A stretch of 39,859 nucleotides of DNA from Bacteroidota bacterium (GCA_004293265.1 RDXZ01000027.1:1-39859); one strand, 5' to 3'. Positions 6,636 through 16,190 are shown, counted from the stretch's first letter. A program made the numbers and translations. Notes: generated by a model from the sequence alone, not told the origin.

Positions 6636-6761
6636 CTCGCACAAATCTAAAAACTATTTCTCAAAAAAACAAATAAAAAAAGAGATTAATTTAAAAAAAT
6701 AAATCAATCTCTTTTTTAGTTTTACTTCTATCTAAATACCTAAACTATTTTCCATCGTTTC
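6497..6761. repeat. Direct repeat copy 2 (265 bp)
   Basis: The partner of 5150-5441. The offset between copies is 1347 bp at the start and 1320 bp at the end, the difference being the small deletions in the recombinase remnant. Its right end contains the last ten codons of the eCIS fibre gene. The two copies bracket 1,055 bp with the palindromes, hairpins and the 221-residue gene. Confidence 0.9.
6674..6719 (-). terminator. Intrinsic terminator of the eCIS operon
   Basis: Just past the fibre gene stop the minus strand forms AAAAAGAGATTGATTTA, a T-rich loop, TAAATTAATCTCTTTTT and a T-run. The stem is long and AT-rich but nearly perfect, and it is placed exactly where the eleven-gene operon should end. 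Confidence 0.8.
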
Positions 6762-7466
6762 ATCGTTCCAATGACTTGTAATGTAATATTGTATATAATA
6801 ATCACCTTCATAATTACAACGAGTGCGCATTTCTAATTGATAAGCATAAGTAGTTCCTGTCCATCTCAACTCAATTTTATTACAACGAGTACCATAATAT
6901 CCTTGTGTAATCGAAATTTGTGGACGAGATTTTCCAAATGTACTGATTGCGTTTGCGTGTATAAGTGCGTATTTTCCAGTTTTTTTCTTGCCAATTCCTG
7001 CCGATACTTCAAAAGAATAACAACCTGTCAAATCTGATAAAATTGGGTGCCATTTTCCATCACCTAATACTTTTCCTCTGGCAAAAGTTCCTAACTGACC
7101 TTTTGAACCAATAAATCCATTGACATCTAATTCATACTCAGGATTTCTGGTTTGAATACCTACTTTTCCGTCTATTTGCAAAGATAAAACACTATCGCCT
7201 AAGTGATTGTTAAAATCTAAATTAGCATTTCCACTATCAATTTCTACACTCCAAGCAGGGTTTTTATCTTCAATACTCTTGAAAAAACTTAATAATTTTT
7301 TTGACGCACCCATAGGAGAAAGCATCAAACCATCATCAAGCGTTTTGGTCAGTCCATCATCAACCTTGTTTACAACAGAATCAATTAAATCTGTAAAATG
7401 AACTTCTGAAGGCATCTGACCTTTGCGAAAGAAGTTTTTAAGCGTATTTCTATTTTGTAACGACAT
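6732..7466 (-). CDS. eCIS fibre-like / receptor-binding protein
   Basis: A 244-residue protein and the last gene of the eCIS operon. The N-terminus (MSLQNRNTLKNFFRKGQMPS) is probably the particle-binding part. The middle has short repeats typical of trimeric fibre shafts (VGIQTRNPEYELDVNG, about residues 100-115). The C-terminal domain is beta-rich and aromatic (GYYGTRCNKIELRW, YYIQYYITSHW), as in receptor-binding heads. I chose ATG at 7466 over the upstream ATG at 7502, because the extension is only a short hydrophobic string. By position it corresponds to the Afp13 fibre. Its last codons and terminator are duplicated at 5354-5441, suggesting tail-end exchange. The call rests on composition and context. 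Confidence 0.6.
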   Translation of the reverse strand: MSLQNRNTLKNFFRKGQMPSEVHFTDLIDSVVNKVDDGLTKTLDDGLMLSPMGASKKLLSFFKSIEDKNPAWSVEIDSGNANLDFNNHLGDSVLSLQIDGKVGIQTRNPEYELDVNGFIGSKGQLGTFARGKVLGDGKWHPILSDLTGCYSFEVSAGIGKKKTGKYALIHANAISTFGKSRPQISITQGYYGTRCNKIELRWTGTTYAYQLEMRTRCNYEGDYYIQYYITSHWNDETMENSLGI

Positions 7467-7551
7467 AGTAATTAAAAGAATTAGAAATTGAGATGCAATC
7501 ATAGACCAAAAATCTATGTTGCTTTTTTTAATATTTTATAAAATTAACTAA

Positions 7552-10500
7552 CTAACTGACAATCAAATCGTTTCCTACACGCAAGTTGCCTATGCCCGCA
7601 GGAGCTGGATTGATTTCATTGATTTTAAATTCAGGTTCTAAGACGCTTATTTGATGCTCCTCAGCAGGAATCAATACACTCCAAGGCTTGGTGGCTTGCA
7701 AAAGTGTTTTATTTTTTCCTTCATTGCTTTCAGAAATACCGCTAGCAGTATCTAATAACAAAAATTGTCCTCTGAAATCTTGTGCCACTTGAATCATCGA
7801 AAAGCGTGTAATAAATTCTAAATAAGGCAATGTCCTCATATAACTCAAAATATCAGCACTATTCATCGTGCCACCTAACTCAACAGTTTTGCGATTGGCA
7901 AGCATTGTCGCACTTAAATATCGATTCACATCTTCGTTGAGTTGTTGCACATAATAACCATAATTGTAACCTTTGGCTAATTTAATATCACATAAAATTT
8001 TTACTTTTTCATAACTTGGATTTCTTACTTCCAAACGCACGAAAGGAGAAGTATATTTTTGTAAATATTCTTTGATTTCATATAAAAGTTCACTCGGTGC
8101 TTGTGGCTCTAACGTAACGCCATTTTCAGTATTGACGTGTGGCACGACAATTATCAAAACCGAACCCGGTGCGTTCAAATCTTGACTTGTCATATTAGGC
8201 AAACAAGTGGCTTTATAAATTTGAGAAAATTTTTCTAATACCAAATGCTCATAATCCCAAGCCGTAATCGCCCTTTGTTTATGTTTCAATCGTTCACTGA
8301 TTCTGACATAAAAATTTTGCTGGCTCTCCATCGGTACACCTCCAAAAGATTTGAGTGGTTGGCTCAAGTTTTGTATGCCAACAATGCTATCTTCTGACAT
8401 ATCAATTTTGAAAGCCTCCAATGGTTTTTCTAAATGCGATTCTTCACCTTTTTCAAATTCTAAAGAAGCAGTCAAAACTTGCGTAGAAATCGTTTTCATA
8501 CGTGCAGCCGCTTTGCTATTGCTGAATGTAGAAGCACGTAACCAATATAATTCAGGATTTAAAATAGTATTTCCATTTTCTAAATCTTGTGGCAACTCTA
8601 AGGTAATAATACCCGTTTTGATAAAGTTTTCGGTATCATCTCTAATGATTTTTGAAGGGGCTAATACTTTCCACTCATCTCTGACCAAATATCCCCACTC
8701 AATTTGTGGTTTTTCTTGTTCAGATGACATACCTGCTCCATCAGCCATTTCAATCAAAAACGAAACATATTGTGGTACATTTACGCCCGTAAAACCCAAT
8801 AAAAGTGAACCTTCGGCTGAAAAATCAGGCAAAAATTGAGTAAATTGTTGTGAAGCCTCAGGATAAACCAAATGCTCTCCAAACGGATGCAAATGAAAAA
8901 ATTGTCCTCTTGTATTATCTTTGTCATTTTTTGTGCTTCTATCTGTCAAAGAAATCACAGAAGTCGAAGAATAACTCAATGATAAAGACGACATTTGAGG
9001 TGTGTAAGGTTGTAAAGGCATTTCACGCTTCGAGGTAGGTTGAAAACCACTTTTGATAGCAGTAACTATTCCGCGTGTTTTTGCGTTTTCCAAAATCACT
9101 TCTGATAAAACAGCAGGAAATAAATTATGCCCAAAACCTTCGCTTGGCGACACCAATTCTAATTTGATAAAACCACGTCTTGCAGTATTACTATATAACA
9201 ATTCTTGATTTACTTCTGGATAGTTAGGCGTTAGTTTTATTTTCGAAATATCAATTTTTCTTTTATCAACATCGCCTTGTTCTTCGTCATCAAATCGAAT
9301 TTGAAAGATATTTTTTTCTTGTTTTTTTGAAGTATCCTGTGGTGATTCTATGATACCAATCGTAGTAGTATCTACCAAAGGCGTATCAGAAGAAGGAATA
9401 TAGTTTTTAGGATTATCTTTTGACCTAAATAAATAAAATTTTTGTCTTTCTTCAAATTTTTCAGGAATCCATTGTCCACGATTCAAAATAGATAAATTAA
9501 CTTGAAAAGATGTATTGTCCAGCCCCGCTTCATAAGCCAAATAATGTCCAAATAATCCTAATCTATTTTTTGGTAAATTAAACCATTCTATATCCAAACG
9601 CAAACTATCCAATGATTTTTGGAAAATTTCATTTTTACCAATAATCAAATAAGAACCCACGTGAGGCGTAGAACCAAAAGGAAAAAATGGACTTGACGCA
9701 CTCAATTCACCCATATCTCCATTCAATATCAAATCTTTGACACCACTTACTTGCGTATAAATTGATACTTGTTCGATAACCAAACCACGCAACAAAGTGT
9801 AAGGATAAATATAAGCTTGATTATTTAAAATAGCCTTTAAAATGGGCAAATTGGTTGTAAAAGTTCCCTCGTGAATTTCATTATCAAAACCAACAATGGC
9901 TGGCTCAATATTTTCAATATCAAAAGAAATTTTGAGAATATAAGCATCTTTATCTCTTGTAACCACATATTTATCAATCGAATGCCAACCCTCTTCGGCT
10001 GTAATTTCTAATAAAAACGCATCTAAAAAACTTTTGATAAATAACTCATCTTCATCTTCGCCAAAAGCCAAACTCAAATCTTCTAACCATTTGTTCAAAG
10101 TTGCAAAAGAATCTTTCGAAAAAGTAAGCGTACAAGTAATTTCTCTTTTTCCTTCACTCAAATATAGCCCAGGAGAAGCCACCGCAAAACCTAAATTACC
10201 AGGTTTTGTAATTTGTTCTCGAAGATTTTGAGAAGTCAAAGCATCTCCAAAAGGAGCAAAAGTTTTTCTAATTTGTGGATTTTCCTGCGGAATCAAATCA
10301 GTTCTTGGAATATCTGCTGACCACAAACTTGACATTATTTTTTGCGGCAAACCTCTGATAATAAAAGTTTGATATTCAGAATATATTGTCCTTACTTCGT
10401 TTATTTCTGCGGCATTGACCGCTAAATTATTATCCGCTGTATAAATAACATTTTCACCGCTTTCGTATTCTCCTGCTACAAATCTTGCTTTATCAGGTAC

Positions 10501-11412
10501 TTGGGCGAGTAAAATATCTTCATTGATTTCGAATTTGATATATACTTTGTCTGTTTTTGGTGGTTTGATGGTTTGTTGTAGTGCATCAAAATAATAATAA
10601 TCTAAAATTCGCTTAGAAAGTCTATTTAACGATTCCTGCGGTACTTTGTATAATTCTAAAAAGGTTATTAACAATGCAATTTCTGGATAATGTGTATCTG
10701 TTTTCAGTGATTGTTCGAGATAACCATTTGATTTATTTTTTATATAAATAATACCTTCATAAAAATATTGAAAAGATTTTTCTAACTTTTCGGTTAGTTC
10801 AATCAAGTCCATTTCTTCGTTCCATTGAATTTGTCCTTCTTCAAAGTCCCACACTAAACTATATTCATATTCATCAATAGCATTGATTATATTTTTATTC
10901 AACAATGATTTTTCAATTTTTTGCACATACCAAAGTGCTTCCGATAATTTTCCACCCAACATATTGAACATTTCGGTACGAAGTTCGACAGGTTGTTGTG
11001 TAAAATTTTCAACATATTTCAGTTGGTTGAACCAATAATCTAATTTTTGAGCAACTTGGTAAACATTTGCAATGGCATCACTGATATATTGATATTTTTT
11101 TTCTTTTCTATTAAATCTGTAGACTTTTTCTATATTACTTTTAAATTTATTTTCAAAATCAGCGTGGTCAAAATATTTTATTTCAGCCAATACGACTAAT
11201 TCATCATTAAAAAAGCTATTCCAATCGCCTTCTTCTTCATTTTCGAAGTTATAGAATTTAATTAGTTTTGAAATTTCGACAGCCAAACGCAACAAATCGT
11301 CCAATGTCCTTTCATCTACTTTGGCATAATCCCAAGAGAGTGCAGGCAGAAAACGTCCATCTTGATTGGGACTCATTCTTTGTATAAAATCTTTTGGTAA
11401 AAAGGACTGCAT
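7552..11412 (-). CDS. eCIS baseplate J-like protein (Afp11-like)
   Basis: A very large (1286 aa) baseplate component. The N-terminal 250 residues are helical and acidic. The middle is beta-rich with phage-baseplate-like segments. The C-terminal part has the conserved baseplate stretch YVRISERLKHKQRAITAWDY, followed by HLVLEKFSQIYKATCLPN and later SADILSYMRTLPYLEFI. In Afp/PVC particles Afp11 and Afp12 form the wedges around the spike. It follows gp25 by 91 bases and precedes the fibre gene by 85 bases, the order seen in related clusters. Its partner wedge protein is not next door but at 34084-36846. Assignment to Afp11 rather than Afp12 is moderately sure. Confidence 0.8.
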   Translation of the reverse strand: MQSFLPKDFIQRMSPNQDGRFLPALSWDYAKVDERTLDDLLRLAVEISKLIKFYNFENEEEGDWNSFFNDELVVLAEIKYFDHADFENKFKSNIEKVYRFNRKEKKYQYISDAIANVYQVAQKLDYWFNQLKYVENFTQQPVELRTEMFNMLGGKLSEALWYVQKIEKSLLNKNIINAIDEYEYSLVWDFEEGQIQWNEEMDLIELTEKLEKSFQYFYEGIIYIKNKSNGYLEQSLKTDTHYPEIALLITFLELYKVPQESLNRLSKRILDYYYFDALQQTIKPPKTDKVYIKFEINEDILLAQVPDKARFVAGEYESGENVIYTADNNLAVNAAEINEVRTIYSEYQTFIIRGLPQKIMSSLWSADIPRTDLIPQENPQIRKTFAPFGDALTSQNLREQITKPGNLGFAVASPGLYLSEGKREITCTLTFSKDSFATLNKWLEDLSLAFGEDEDELFIKSFLDAFLLEITAEEGWHSIDKYVVTRDKDAYILKISFDIENIEPAIVGFDNEIHEGTFTTNLPILKAILNNQAYIYPYTLLRGLVIEQVSIYTQVSGVKDLILNGDMGELSASSPFFPFGSTPHVGSYLIIGKNEIFQKSLDSLRLDIEWFNLPKNRLGLFGHYLAYEAGLDNTSFQVNLSILNRGQWIPEKFEERQKFYLFRSKDNPKNYIPSSDTPLVDTTTIGIIESPQDTSKKQEKNIFQIRFDDEEQGDVDKRKIDISKIKLTPNYPEVNQELLYSNTARRGFIKLELVSPSEGFGHNLFPAVLSEVILENAKTRGIVTAIKSGFQPTSKREMPLQPYTPQMSSLSLSYSSTSVISLTDRSTKNDKDNTRGQFFHLHPFGEHLVYPEASQQFTQFLPDFSAEGSLLLGFTGVNVPQYVSFLIEMADGAGMSSEQEKPQIEWGYLVRDEWKVLAPSKIIRDDTENFIKTGIITLELPQDLENGNTILNPELYWLRASTFSNSKAAARMKTISTQVLTASLEFEKGEESHLEKPLEAFKIDMSEDSIVGIQNLSQPLKSFGGVPMESQQNFYVRISERLKHKQRAITAWDYEHLVLEKFSQIYKATCLPNMTSQDLNAPGSVLIIVVPHVNTENGVTLEPQAPSELLYEIKEYLQKYTSPFVRLEVRNPSYEKVKILCDIKLAKGYNYGYYVQQLNEDVNRYLSATMLANRKTVELGGTMNSADILSYMRTLPYLEFITRFSMIQVAQDFRGQFLLLDTASGISESNEGKNKTLLQATKPWSVLIPAEEHQISVLEPEFKINEINPAPAGIGNLRVGNDLIVS

Positions 11413-11503
11413 TTTTTAATTTAATATTTTTTGTTGTAATAAATGATTTTTAATAAATTTTTGTTTCGTTATTTTGTAGTTTAAATGTTCAATTTATTGT
11501 ATT

Positions 11504-11917
11504 TTAGCCAATATCTGTACCTTCGGTAATATAATATGGATAAACCATATTGCTTCGAGTATTTGTTTTTCGAATTATATATTCGATATTGATATTGATA
11601 ATACCTTCTTCTTCCTCTGGCTCTAAATCCAAAGATTCCAAAGTAATTCGCGGCTCAAACGCCAAAATAGCCTCCTCTATCACACTTTGTAAATAGCTAA
11701 TCGTTGCAGGATTGATTGTATCAAAAACCATTGCTTGCAAATTACAACCAAACTTAGGCAACATTACTCTTTCGCCCGGTTTGGTAGAAAGCAAAATAAA
11801 CAAACTCTGACGAATATCCTCGTCATCAGATACCATTTCAACGGTGTTATATTCTTTATCAAAACTTGGTGGAAATGCCCAACCCGTTCCTAAAAATGTC
11901 TTTTTTCTTGGTTTCAT
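11504..11917 (-). CDS. gp25-like baseplate protein (Afp9-like)
   Basis: A 137-residue protein of the GPW/gp25 family. Family marks are GTGWAFPP at the start, IRQSLFILLSTKPGERVMLP (about 35-54), the FGCNL turn and PRITLESLDL near residue 95, with an acidic loop (EPEEEEG) after it. In contractile systems gp25 joins the sheath base to the wedge and seeds sheath assembly. It follows the PAAR gene by 4 bases, consistent with translational coupling. Confidence 0.92.
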   Translation of the reverse strand: MKPRKKTFLGTGWAFPPSFDKEYNTVEMVSDDEDIRQSLFILLSTKPGERVMLPKFGCNLQAMVFDTINPATISYLQSVIEEAILAFEPRITLESLDLEPEEEEGIININIEYIIRKTNTRSNMVYPYYITEGTDIG

Positions 11918-11921
11918 ATTT

Positions 11922-12218
11922 TTATCCGCCTATCATTACCGTAAATTCTCCTAAAACGATTGAGCCTCCATGCGCGCAAGTATCACCCATACGTGCCGCT
12001 GGTTTTTTACCAATCATCACTGTTCCTGAGCCTTTGGCTATCGTATCAGGCGGTCCCGTACAAGTAGCCATATCGCCCATACGTGCTGCAGGTTTTTTCC
12101 CTATCATCACTGTAAAACAACCCAAAGTAATCGGACCGCCTACGTGAGGAACAGGTGGAACGCCCGGTGTTACCATTGGGCAAACGTGCATATCTCCAAT
12201 TCTTGCTGCTGGTGGCAT
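11922..12218 (-). CDS. PAAR-repeat spike tip protein (Afp10-like)
   Basis: A 98-residue PAAR protein that caps the VgrG-like spike. It contains three PAARxGD repeats (PAARIGD near residue 3, PAARMGD twice), each followed by Cys or His that could bind the single metal ion at the tip (HVC, TC, CAHGG), and repeated TVMIGKK strands. I chose ATG at 12218; the longer frame to 12275 adds only a lysine-rich stretch from the AT-rich leader. No C-terminal toxin extension is present, so this tip is structural. Confidence 0.93.
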   Translation of the reverse strand: MPPAARIGDMHVCPMVTPGVPPVPHVGGPITLGCFTVMIGKKPAARMGDMATCTGPPDTIAKGSGTVMIGKKPAARMGDTCAHGGSIVLGEFTVMIGG

Positions 12219-12309
12219 ATTTTTTTTATATTTAGTTTTATTTTTTTGAAAAAAAGAAATTTTTATTTTTTTCAAAAAAATAGTTATGTGAATAATTTTT
12301 TCTTAAAAC

Positions 12310-14109
12310 TTAATTTATCATTACCATTCCACCTTTGATAGTGGTCATACCTGAGCCTTTTACTTCGACCATTGCCCCTTGTATAGAAGCTTGTGCATCA
12401 CCTTTTATTTCTACTTTTGCACCTTTGAACGCAACTCCTGCTTTTCCTGCCCCTTCAATTTTTGTTTTGGCATTTATTTTTACATTCATTCCGTCTAAAA
12501 CAATATCTTTGTTACTTTTGATAGTGATTCCTGAGGAAGTCATTTTGATAGAATTTTTATTTTTATCTTCGATATTGACTGCACCTGCTTTATCATCTAA
12601 GGTAATTTTATTTTTTCCGGGAGTTTCTATTGTGATAATTTTATCTTTGTCATCAAAAGTCAATTTCATTTTTGTTTTGGTAACAATTGCCTTAAATTGA
12701 TTTTTCTTTTCAGGAGTCAAAGGAGATTTTTTATCTTTTTTATTATAAACACTTCCTAAAATAATGGGTGCTTGTGGGTCTTCGTTCAAAAAACCAACGA
12801 TTACCTCATCGCCTACATCGGGGATAAAAAATGCTCCTGATTGTGCAGACGCATAAAAAGTAGTCATTCTTGCCCAAACAGGCGCACTATCTTTTTGCAA
12901 AGTAGGTATTTTGATTTGTATTCTAAAATTTCCGTCAGGGTCGCCATCTATTTTTGTAACTTTTGCCATTGTCAATCCTTTGATAGGCGAAATAATCCCC
13001 GAAGCCATTGGATTAGCATAATTATCCGCCATTTCGTGATACCAATCTTCATTATGTCCGATTTTTACTTCTGTAATCCACTTTCCGTCTTCAATAGTAT
13101 GCGTAATTCCACCTACAAACATATTTCCATTAAATCTTTTGCTCAAACCTTTTAATTTTATCATATCCCCAACTTTCAAAGCTGAATATCCTTGAAAACT
13201 GACTTTGCCTTGAAAAAATGCCATTGTTGATTTCACCAATCTTGCCGCCGCCCAAGTATCCAAATAAGACATCGGAATATTGATAGGAGTAGCGATAATA
13301 TATGGTTTATCATTGACTACTTTTCGTATTTTTGAGGCAGACCAATTTCCTCCTAATCTTGAAGAAGGAGCCGAACCTGTCCCTTTGATAAGTTTTTGTT
13401 GGGCAACGTCCCAAGAATATGCTATCGATTTGGCATATTGATTGGAAGCATCTATTTCGACTTGTAATTCATACAAACTCGAACCATATTCTATTTCTAT
13501 CGCAGGCGAACCTGATAGTTTTGGTTTAATTACTGATAATTTATCTGAATCAGGAATCACAATCAATCCATTGGCATCTGCTCTCAACAACATAAAATCC
13601 CAATCAGTTGTATAATATTGTATCAATTCAGGATTTTTATAAGTAGTCGCATCAACAGTTTTTTTGACTCCACCACCACTTAAAATCTTAGTGATAATTT
13701 CACTATCTTTTTTCTTCGAATATACTTCATTTTTTCTTACTCCTGTTAGTTTGATAGCCTTGTGTTTACATTCAATTACTAACTCTGGCGTGCCTCCTCT
13801 GCTTCCTTTTCTTATCTGTAAACCATGTTTGATAACAATTCCTTTAAATATTGATTTTTCACTTGATTCATATCCTGCTTTAATTTCTATCACTTTTCCC
13901 GGTTCAAACGAAGTAGAATCGCCTGCTTCGAACTTAGTAGTAGTGGCTACTCCACCATCTATGAGTACAATTTTAGCAGTTGATATTTTGTTGATGCTTG
14001 CTTCTGTTTGGATATATTTAACGGAATATGTTTGTGGCAATGCCTTTCCACCTACTAAAATTGTAAAAGTAGCCAGACCAAATTTTTGGGTTGTAAGAGA
14101 TTTTGCCAT
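12310..14109 (-). CDS. VgrG-like central spike protein (Afp8-like)
   Basis: A 599-residue spike protein. The N-terminal part (about 1-360) is gp27-like, including GHNEDWYHEMADNY at its end. The gp5 OB domain covers about 370-460 (AKVTKIDGDPDGNFRIQIKI, then VGDEVIVGFLNEDPQAPIILGSVYN). The C-terminal 130 residues form a beta-helix needle of short repeats (ITIKSNKDIVLDG, VEIKGDAQASIQGAMVEVKG). It lacks a lysozyme domain or other effector extension. In the particle a trimer sits at the end of the tube and carries the PAAR tip. It starts 16 bases after the LysM adaptor gene. Confidence 0.93.
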   Translation of the reverse strand: MAKSLTTQKFGLATFTILVGGKALPQTYSVKYIQTEASINKISTAKIVLIDGGVATTTKFEAGDSTSFEPGKVIEIKAGYESSEKSIFKGIVIKHGLQIRKGSRGGTPELVIECKHKAIKLTGVRKNEVYSKKKDSEIITKILSGGGVKKTVDATTYKNPELIQYYTTDWDFMLLRADANGLIVIPDSDKLSVIKPKLSGSPAIEIEYGSSLYELQVEIDASNQYAKSIAYSWDVAQQKLIKGTGSAPSSRLGGNWSASKIRKVVNDKPYIIATPINIPMSYLDTWAAARLVKSTMAFFQGKVSFQGYSALKVGDMIKLKGLSKRFNGNMFVGGITHTIEDGKWITEVKIGHNEDWYHEMADNYANPMASGIISPIKGLTMAKVTKIDGDPDGNFRIQIKIPTLQKDSAPVWARMTTFYASAQSGAFFIPDVGDEVIVGFLNEDPQAPIILGSVYNKKDKKSPLTPEKKNQFKAIVTKTKMKLTFDDKDKIITIETPGKNKITLDDKAGAVNIEDKNKNSIKMTSSGITIKSNKDIVLDGMNVKINAKTKIEGAGKAGVAFKGAKVEIKGDAQASIQGAMVEVKGSGMTTIKGGMVMIN

Positions 14110-14125
14110 AATTTATCTTTATTTT

Positions 14126-14782
14126 TTATTTTTCTATAGGTGGAAATGTTAATTCATCACCTGCGTTTAATTTTCTAAAATTTACTAATCCATTTACTTT
14201 GGCTATTTCTAAATACAAACTACTATCACCATAAATTTTTTCACACAAATCAGGTAAATTATCACCTTCTTTTACTAAAATTAAGTGTGTTAAATCAGGA
14301 GAATTTGAGTTTTTCTTTTGATTATTTTGTTTTTTTGTATGATAAACAATAAAACTTAAATTAATATCGGCTCTGATTGCTGTTCCATCAGGCTTAAAAA
14401 ATTTATAATTTACTGACATATTTTCGATTCTTCCATTAAAAGATAAATCATTTCCCCATTTTACAGTTACTACATTGGGTTGATGTGTAGAAGATACATA
14501 GTTATAAATCACTTTTTGCAATTTTTGAATTGCAACTTTTACGCTGTCTTTTGTCGATACATCAGGCACTGCACCCGTAGTATCAATCATTACAGTAAAA
14601 CTAATTTTTTCAGGTTTATGTTTTGCATATTGAGGTGATGCCTTGAATGTTCCCATCACATCTACATCACTATACTCAACTCCACCTTCATAGTTGATAG
14701 AATTTGGATTGATTAAGGCTTTAAAACCTGATGCAGGTGAGCCACCCATTTTATATATTGTAAGGTTTTGTATTTTTTGCAT
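14126..14782 (-). CDS. LysM-domain baseplate adaptor (Afp7-like)
   Basis: A 218-residue protein with an N-terminal tube-like beta domain (about 1-150, starting QNLTIYKMGGSPASGFKALI) and a C-terminal LysM domain (about 168-215, LVKEGDNLPDLCEKIYGDSS and then LNAGDELTFPP). Afp7/Pvc7-like proteins and phage gp53-like LysM proteins connect tube, spike and baseplate rather than binding peptidoglycan. It sits between a DUF5908-like gene and the VgrG gene. Confidence 0.9.
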   Translation of the reverse strand: MQKIQNLTIYKMGGSPASGFKALINPNSINYEGGVEYSDVDVMGTFKASPQYAKHKPEKISFTVMIDTTGAVPDVSTKDSVKVAIQKLQKVIYNYVSSTHQPNVVTVKWGNDLSFNGRIENMSVNYKFFKPDGTAIRADINLSFIVYHTKKQNNQKKNSNSPDLTHLILVKEGDNLPDLCEKIYGDSSLYLEIAKVNGLVNFRKLNAGDELTFPPIEK

Positions 14783-14819
14783 AATTTTTTTTAGTTTAAT
14801 AGTTTATCAAAAACGAATA

Positions 14820-14993
14820 CTATCTTTCGTTTTTTCTTTCCAATAATTCCAAAACTTTCTCAATACATTCCTCAATAATCATTTTTTTATCCTCTTGTTT
14901 CAAGGATTTGCTATTGCTTTGCATTGATGAATCGGAGGTAGATTTTTCATTGACGATAAATCTCACTGTTAGTTCTTTGATTTCAACTGGCAT
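14820..14993 (-). CDS. Small DUF5908-like eCIS protein
   Basis: A 57-residue protein beginning MPVEIKELTVRFIVNE, the hallmark opening of the small DUF5908 proteins found in Bacteroidota injection-system clusters, and ending in a helix (MIIEECIEKVLELLERKNER). It lies 12 bases after the tailed tube-like gene and 37 bases before the LysM gene, in the same direction. The biochemical role is unknown; conserved placement suggests an assembly or chaperone role near the tube-baseplate junction (inference). Confidence 0.85.
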   Translation of the reverse strand: MPVEIKELTVRFIVNEKSTSDSSMQSNSKSLKQEDKKMIIEECIEKVLELLERKNER

Positions 14994-15005
14994 AAAATTA
15001 TTTTT

Positions 15006-16190
15006 TTATTTTTTACCACCTTTATTTTTATTATCCCTTCCTTTTTGTTGATTTTCAATATGTTTCTTTTCAGCTGCTTTTTGCCTTTCTGAGGCAGTTT
15101 TAGGCTTTGGTTTCTCCTCTTTTTTAGGTTCGGGTTTTTTCTCCTCTTTCTTAGGTTCGGGTTTAGGTTCAGGTTTTTTCTCCTCTTTCTTAGGTTCGGG
15201 TTTAGGTTCGGGTTTTTTCTCCTCTTTCTTAGGTTCAGGTTTTTTCTCCTCTTTCTTAGGTTCAGATTTTGTTTCAGTTACTTTTTTAGAGGCTGCTTCT
15301 GCCAATTTTTTAGCCATTTCTAATTTTTTATCTTCTTCGGCTTTTTTAGCGGCTTCTTCATCAGCCGCTTTTTTGGCAGCTTGTTCTTCGGCTTTTTTAG
15401 CGGCAGCTTCATCAGCGGCTTTTTTATCATCAGCAGCTTTTGCTTTTTTGGCAGCTTCTTCGGCTAATTTTTTTAATCTTGCTAATTGATCAGGGTCAGT
15501 TATTGTTTTTGTAGGATCAACTTTTGATTTTAAGAAATCAGGAGTTATTTTATCTAACAAATCATTGGCTTTTTTGGCAGCCTTATCTTTCAAATTTTTA
15601 ATAGCATTATCTTTTCTTGTTCTAAGATTATTGATAATATCTCGTCCTACTTTTGTAGAATTTAGGGCAGTTACGGCTTTATTTAACAAACCAGAGGCTT
15701 TATTAGCAATTACTTCAAATTTTTGGTATCTAATTTCTATAGTTTCCATCAAAAGTTGGCTTTGATTCGAGTTAAATCCGTCCACTTGATATTTTAAAGG
15801 ATAAGCATTATAAATTTTCCATTCAGCATTTGCCAAACCTGTGCTTATATTCATCAAAGTGATGACTATCGTTTTTAAAGTTATTTTTGTAAAATTATTT
15901 TTTAAAGCCTCTGTACACCAAGTCAATAATTCAGAAGTGGGAGACATAAAAGCCCTTTTCAAAATCAACGGTGAGTAAGTTACTTTTGTTGGTATTTGAC
16001 AATATTCTCCATTAATAAACTGTGAATCAGATTCGATTGTAAAACTCAAACCTGTTACTTCTTCAAAACTTTCTTCTAAAGCACCTTTTGCTTTGCTACC
16101 CATGCCGCCTTTTTCATCAACAATGCTGACTTTGAAATAAAAACCTGGGTATAAAGTTGGTCTTGAAAATGCAGGAATATTATTTAACAT
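15006..16190 (-). CDS. Second tube-like protein (Afp5-like) with a long charged C-terminal tail
   Basis: Residues 1-160 are a T4 gp19/Hcp-like tube domain (PAFSRPTLYPGFYFKVSIVD, GLSFTIESDSQFINGE, then METIEIRYQKFEV). Typical family members end there, near 150-170 residues. This one continues for about 235 residues: an amphipathic Lys-rich helix (to about 235), an Ala/Lys/Glu-rich region like TolA (AAKKAEEQAAKKA), then tandem KPEPKKEEK repeats (about 305-370) and a very basic end (NKGGKK). The repeat DNA (15100-15270) is itself tandem and probably varies in copy number. It could be the tube-initiating ring joined to the LysM adaptor. The tail could fill the tube lumen, hold cargo or contact the membrane; none of these is shown. 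Confidence 0.85.
   Translation of the reverse strand: MLNNIPAFSRPTLYPGFYFKVSIVDEKGGMGSKAKGALEESFEEVTGLSFTIESDSQFINGEYCQIPTKVTYSPLILKRAFMSPTSELLTWCTEALKNNFTKITLKTIVITLMNISTGLANAEWKIYNAYPLKYQVDGFNSNQSQLLMETIEIRYQKFEVIANKASGLLNKAVTALNSTKVGRDIINNLRTRKDNAIKNLKDKAAKKANDLLDKITPDFLKSKVDPTKTITDPDQLARLKKLAEEAAKKAKAADDKKAADEAAAKKAEEQAAKKAADEEAAKKAEEDKKLEMAKKLAEAASKKVTETKSEPKKEEKKPEPKKEEKKPEPKPEPKKEEKKPEPKPEPKKEEKKPEPKKEEKPKPKTASERQKAAEKKHIENQQKGRDNKNKGGKK

Noticed and set aside
8351..8839. 162-codon plus-strand open frame inside the baseplate gene
   Set aside because: Antisense shadow of the baseplate J-like coding sequence; the minus-strand protein is clearly recognisable over this span.
13664..14152. 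162-codon plus-strand open frame opposite the VgrG-like gene
   Set aside because: Antisense to a well-supported spike protein, with no promoter and hydrophobic composition typical of shadow frames in AT-rich DNA.
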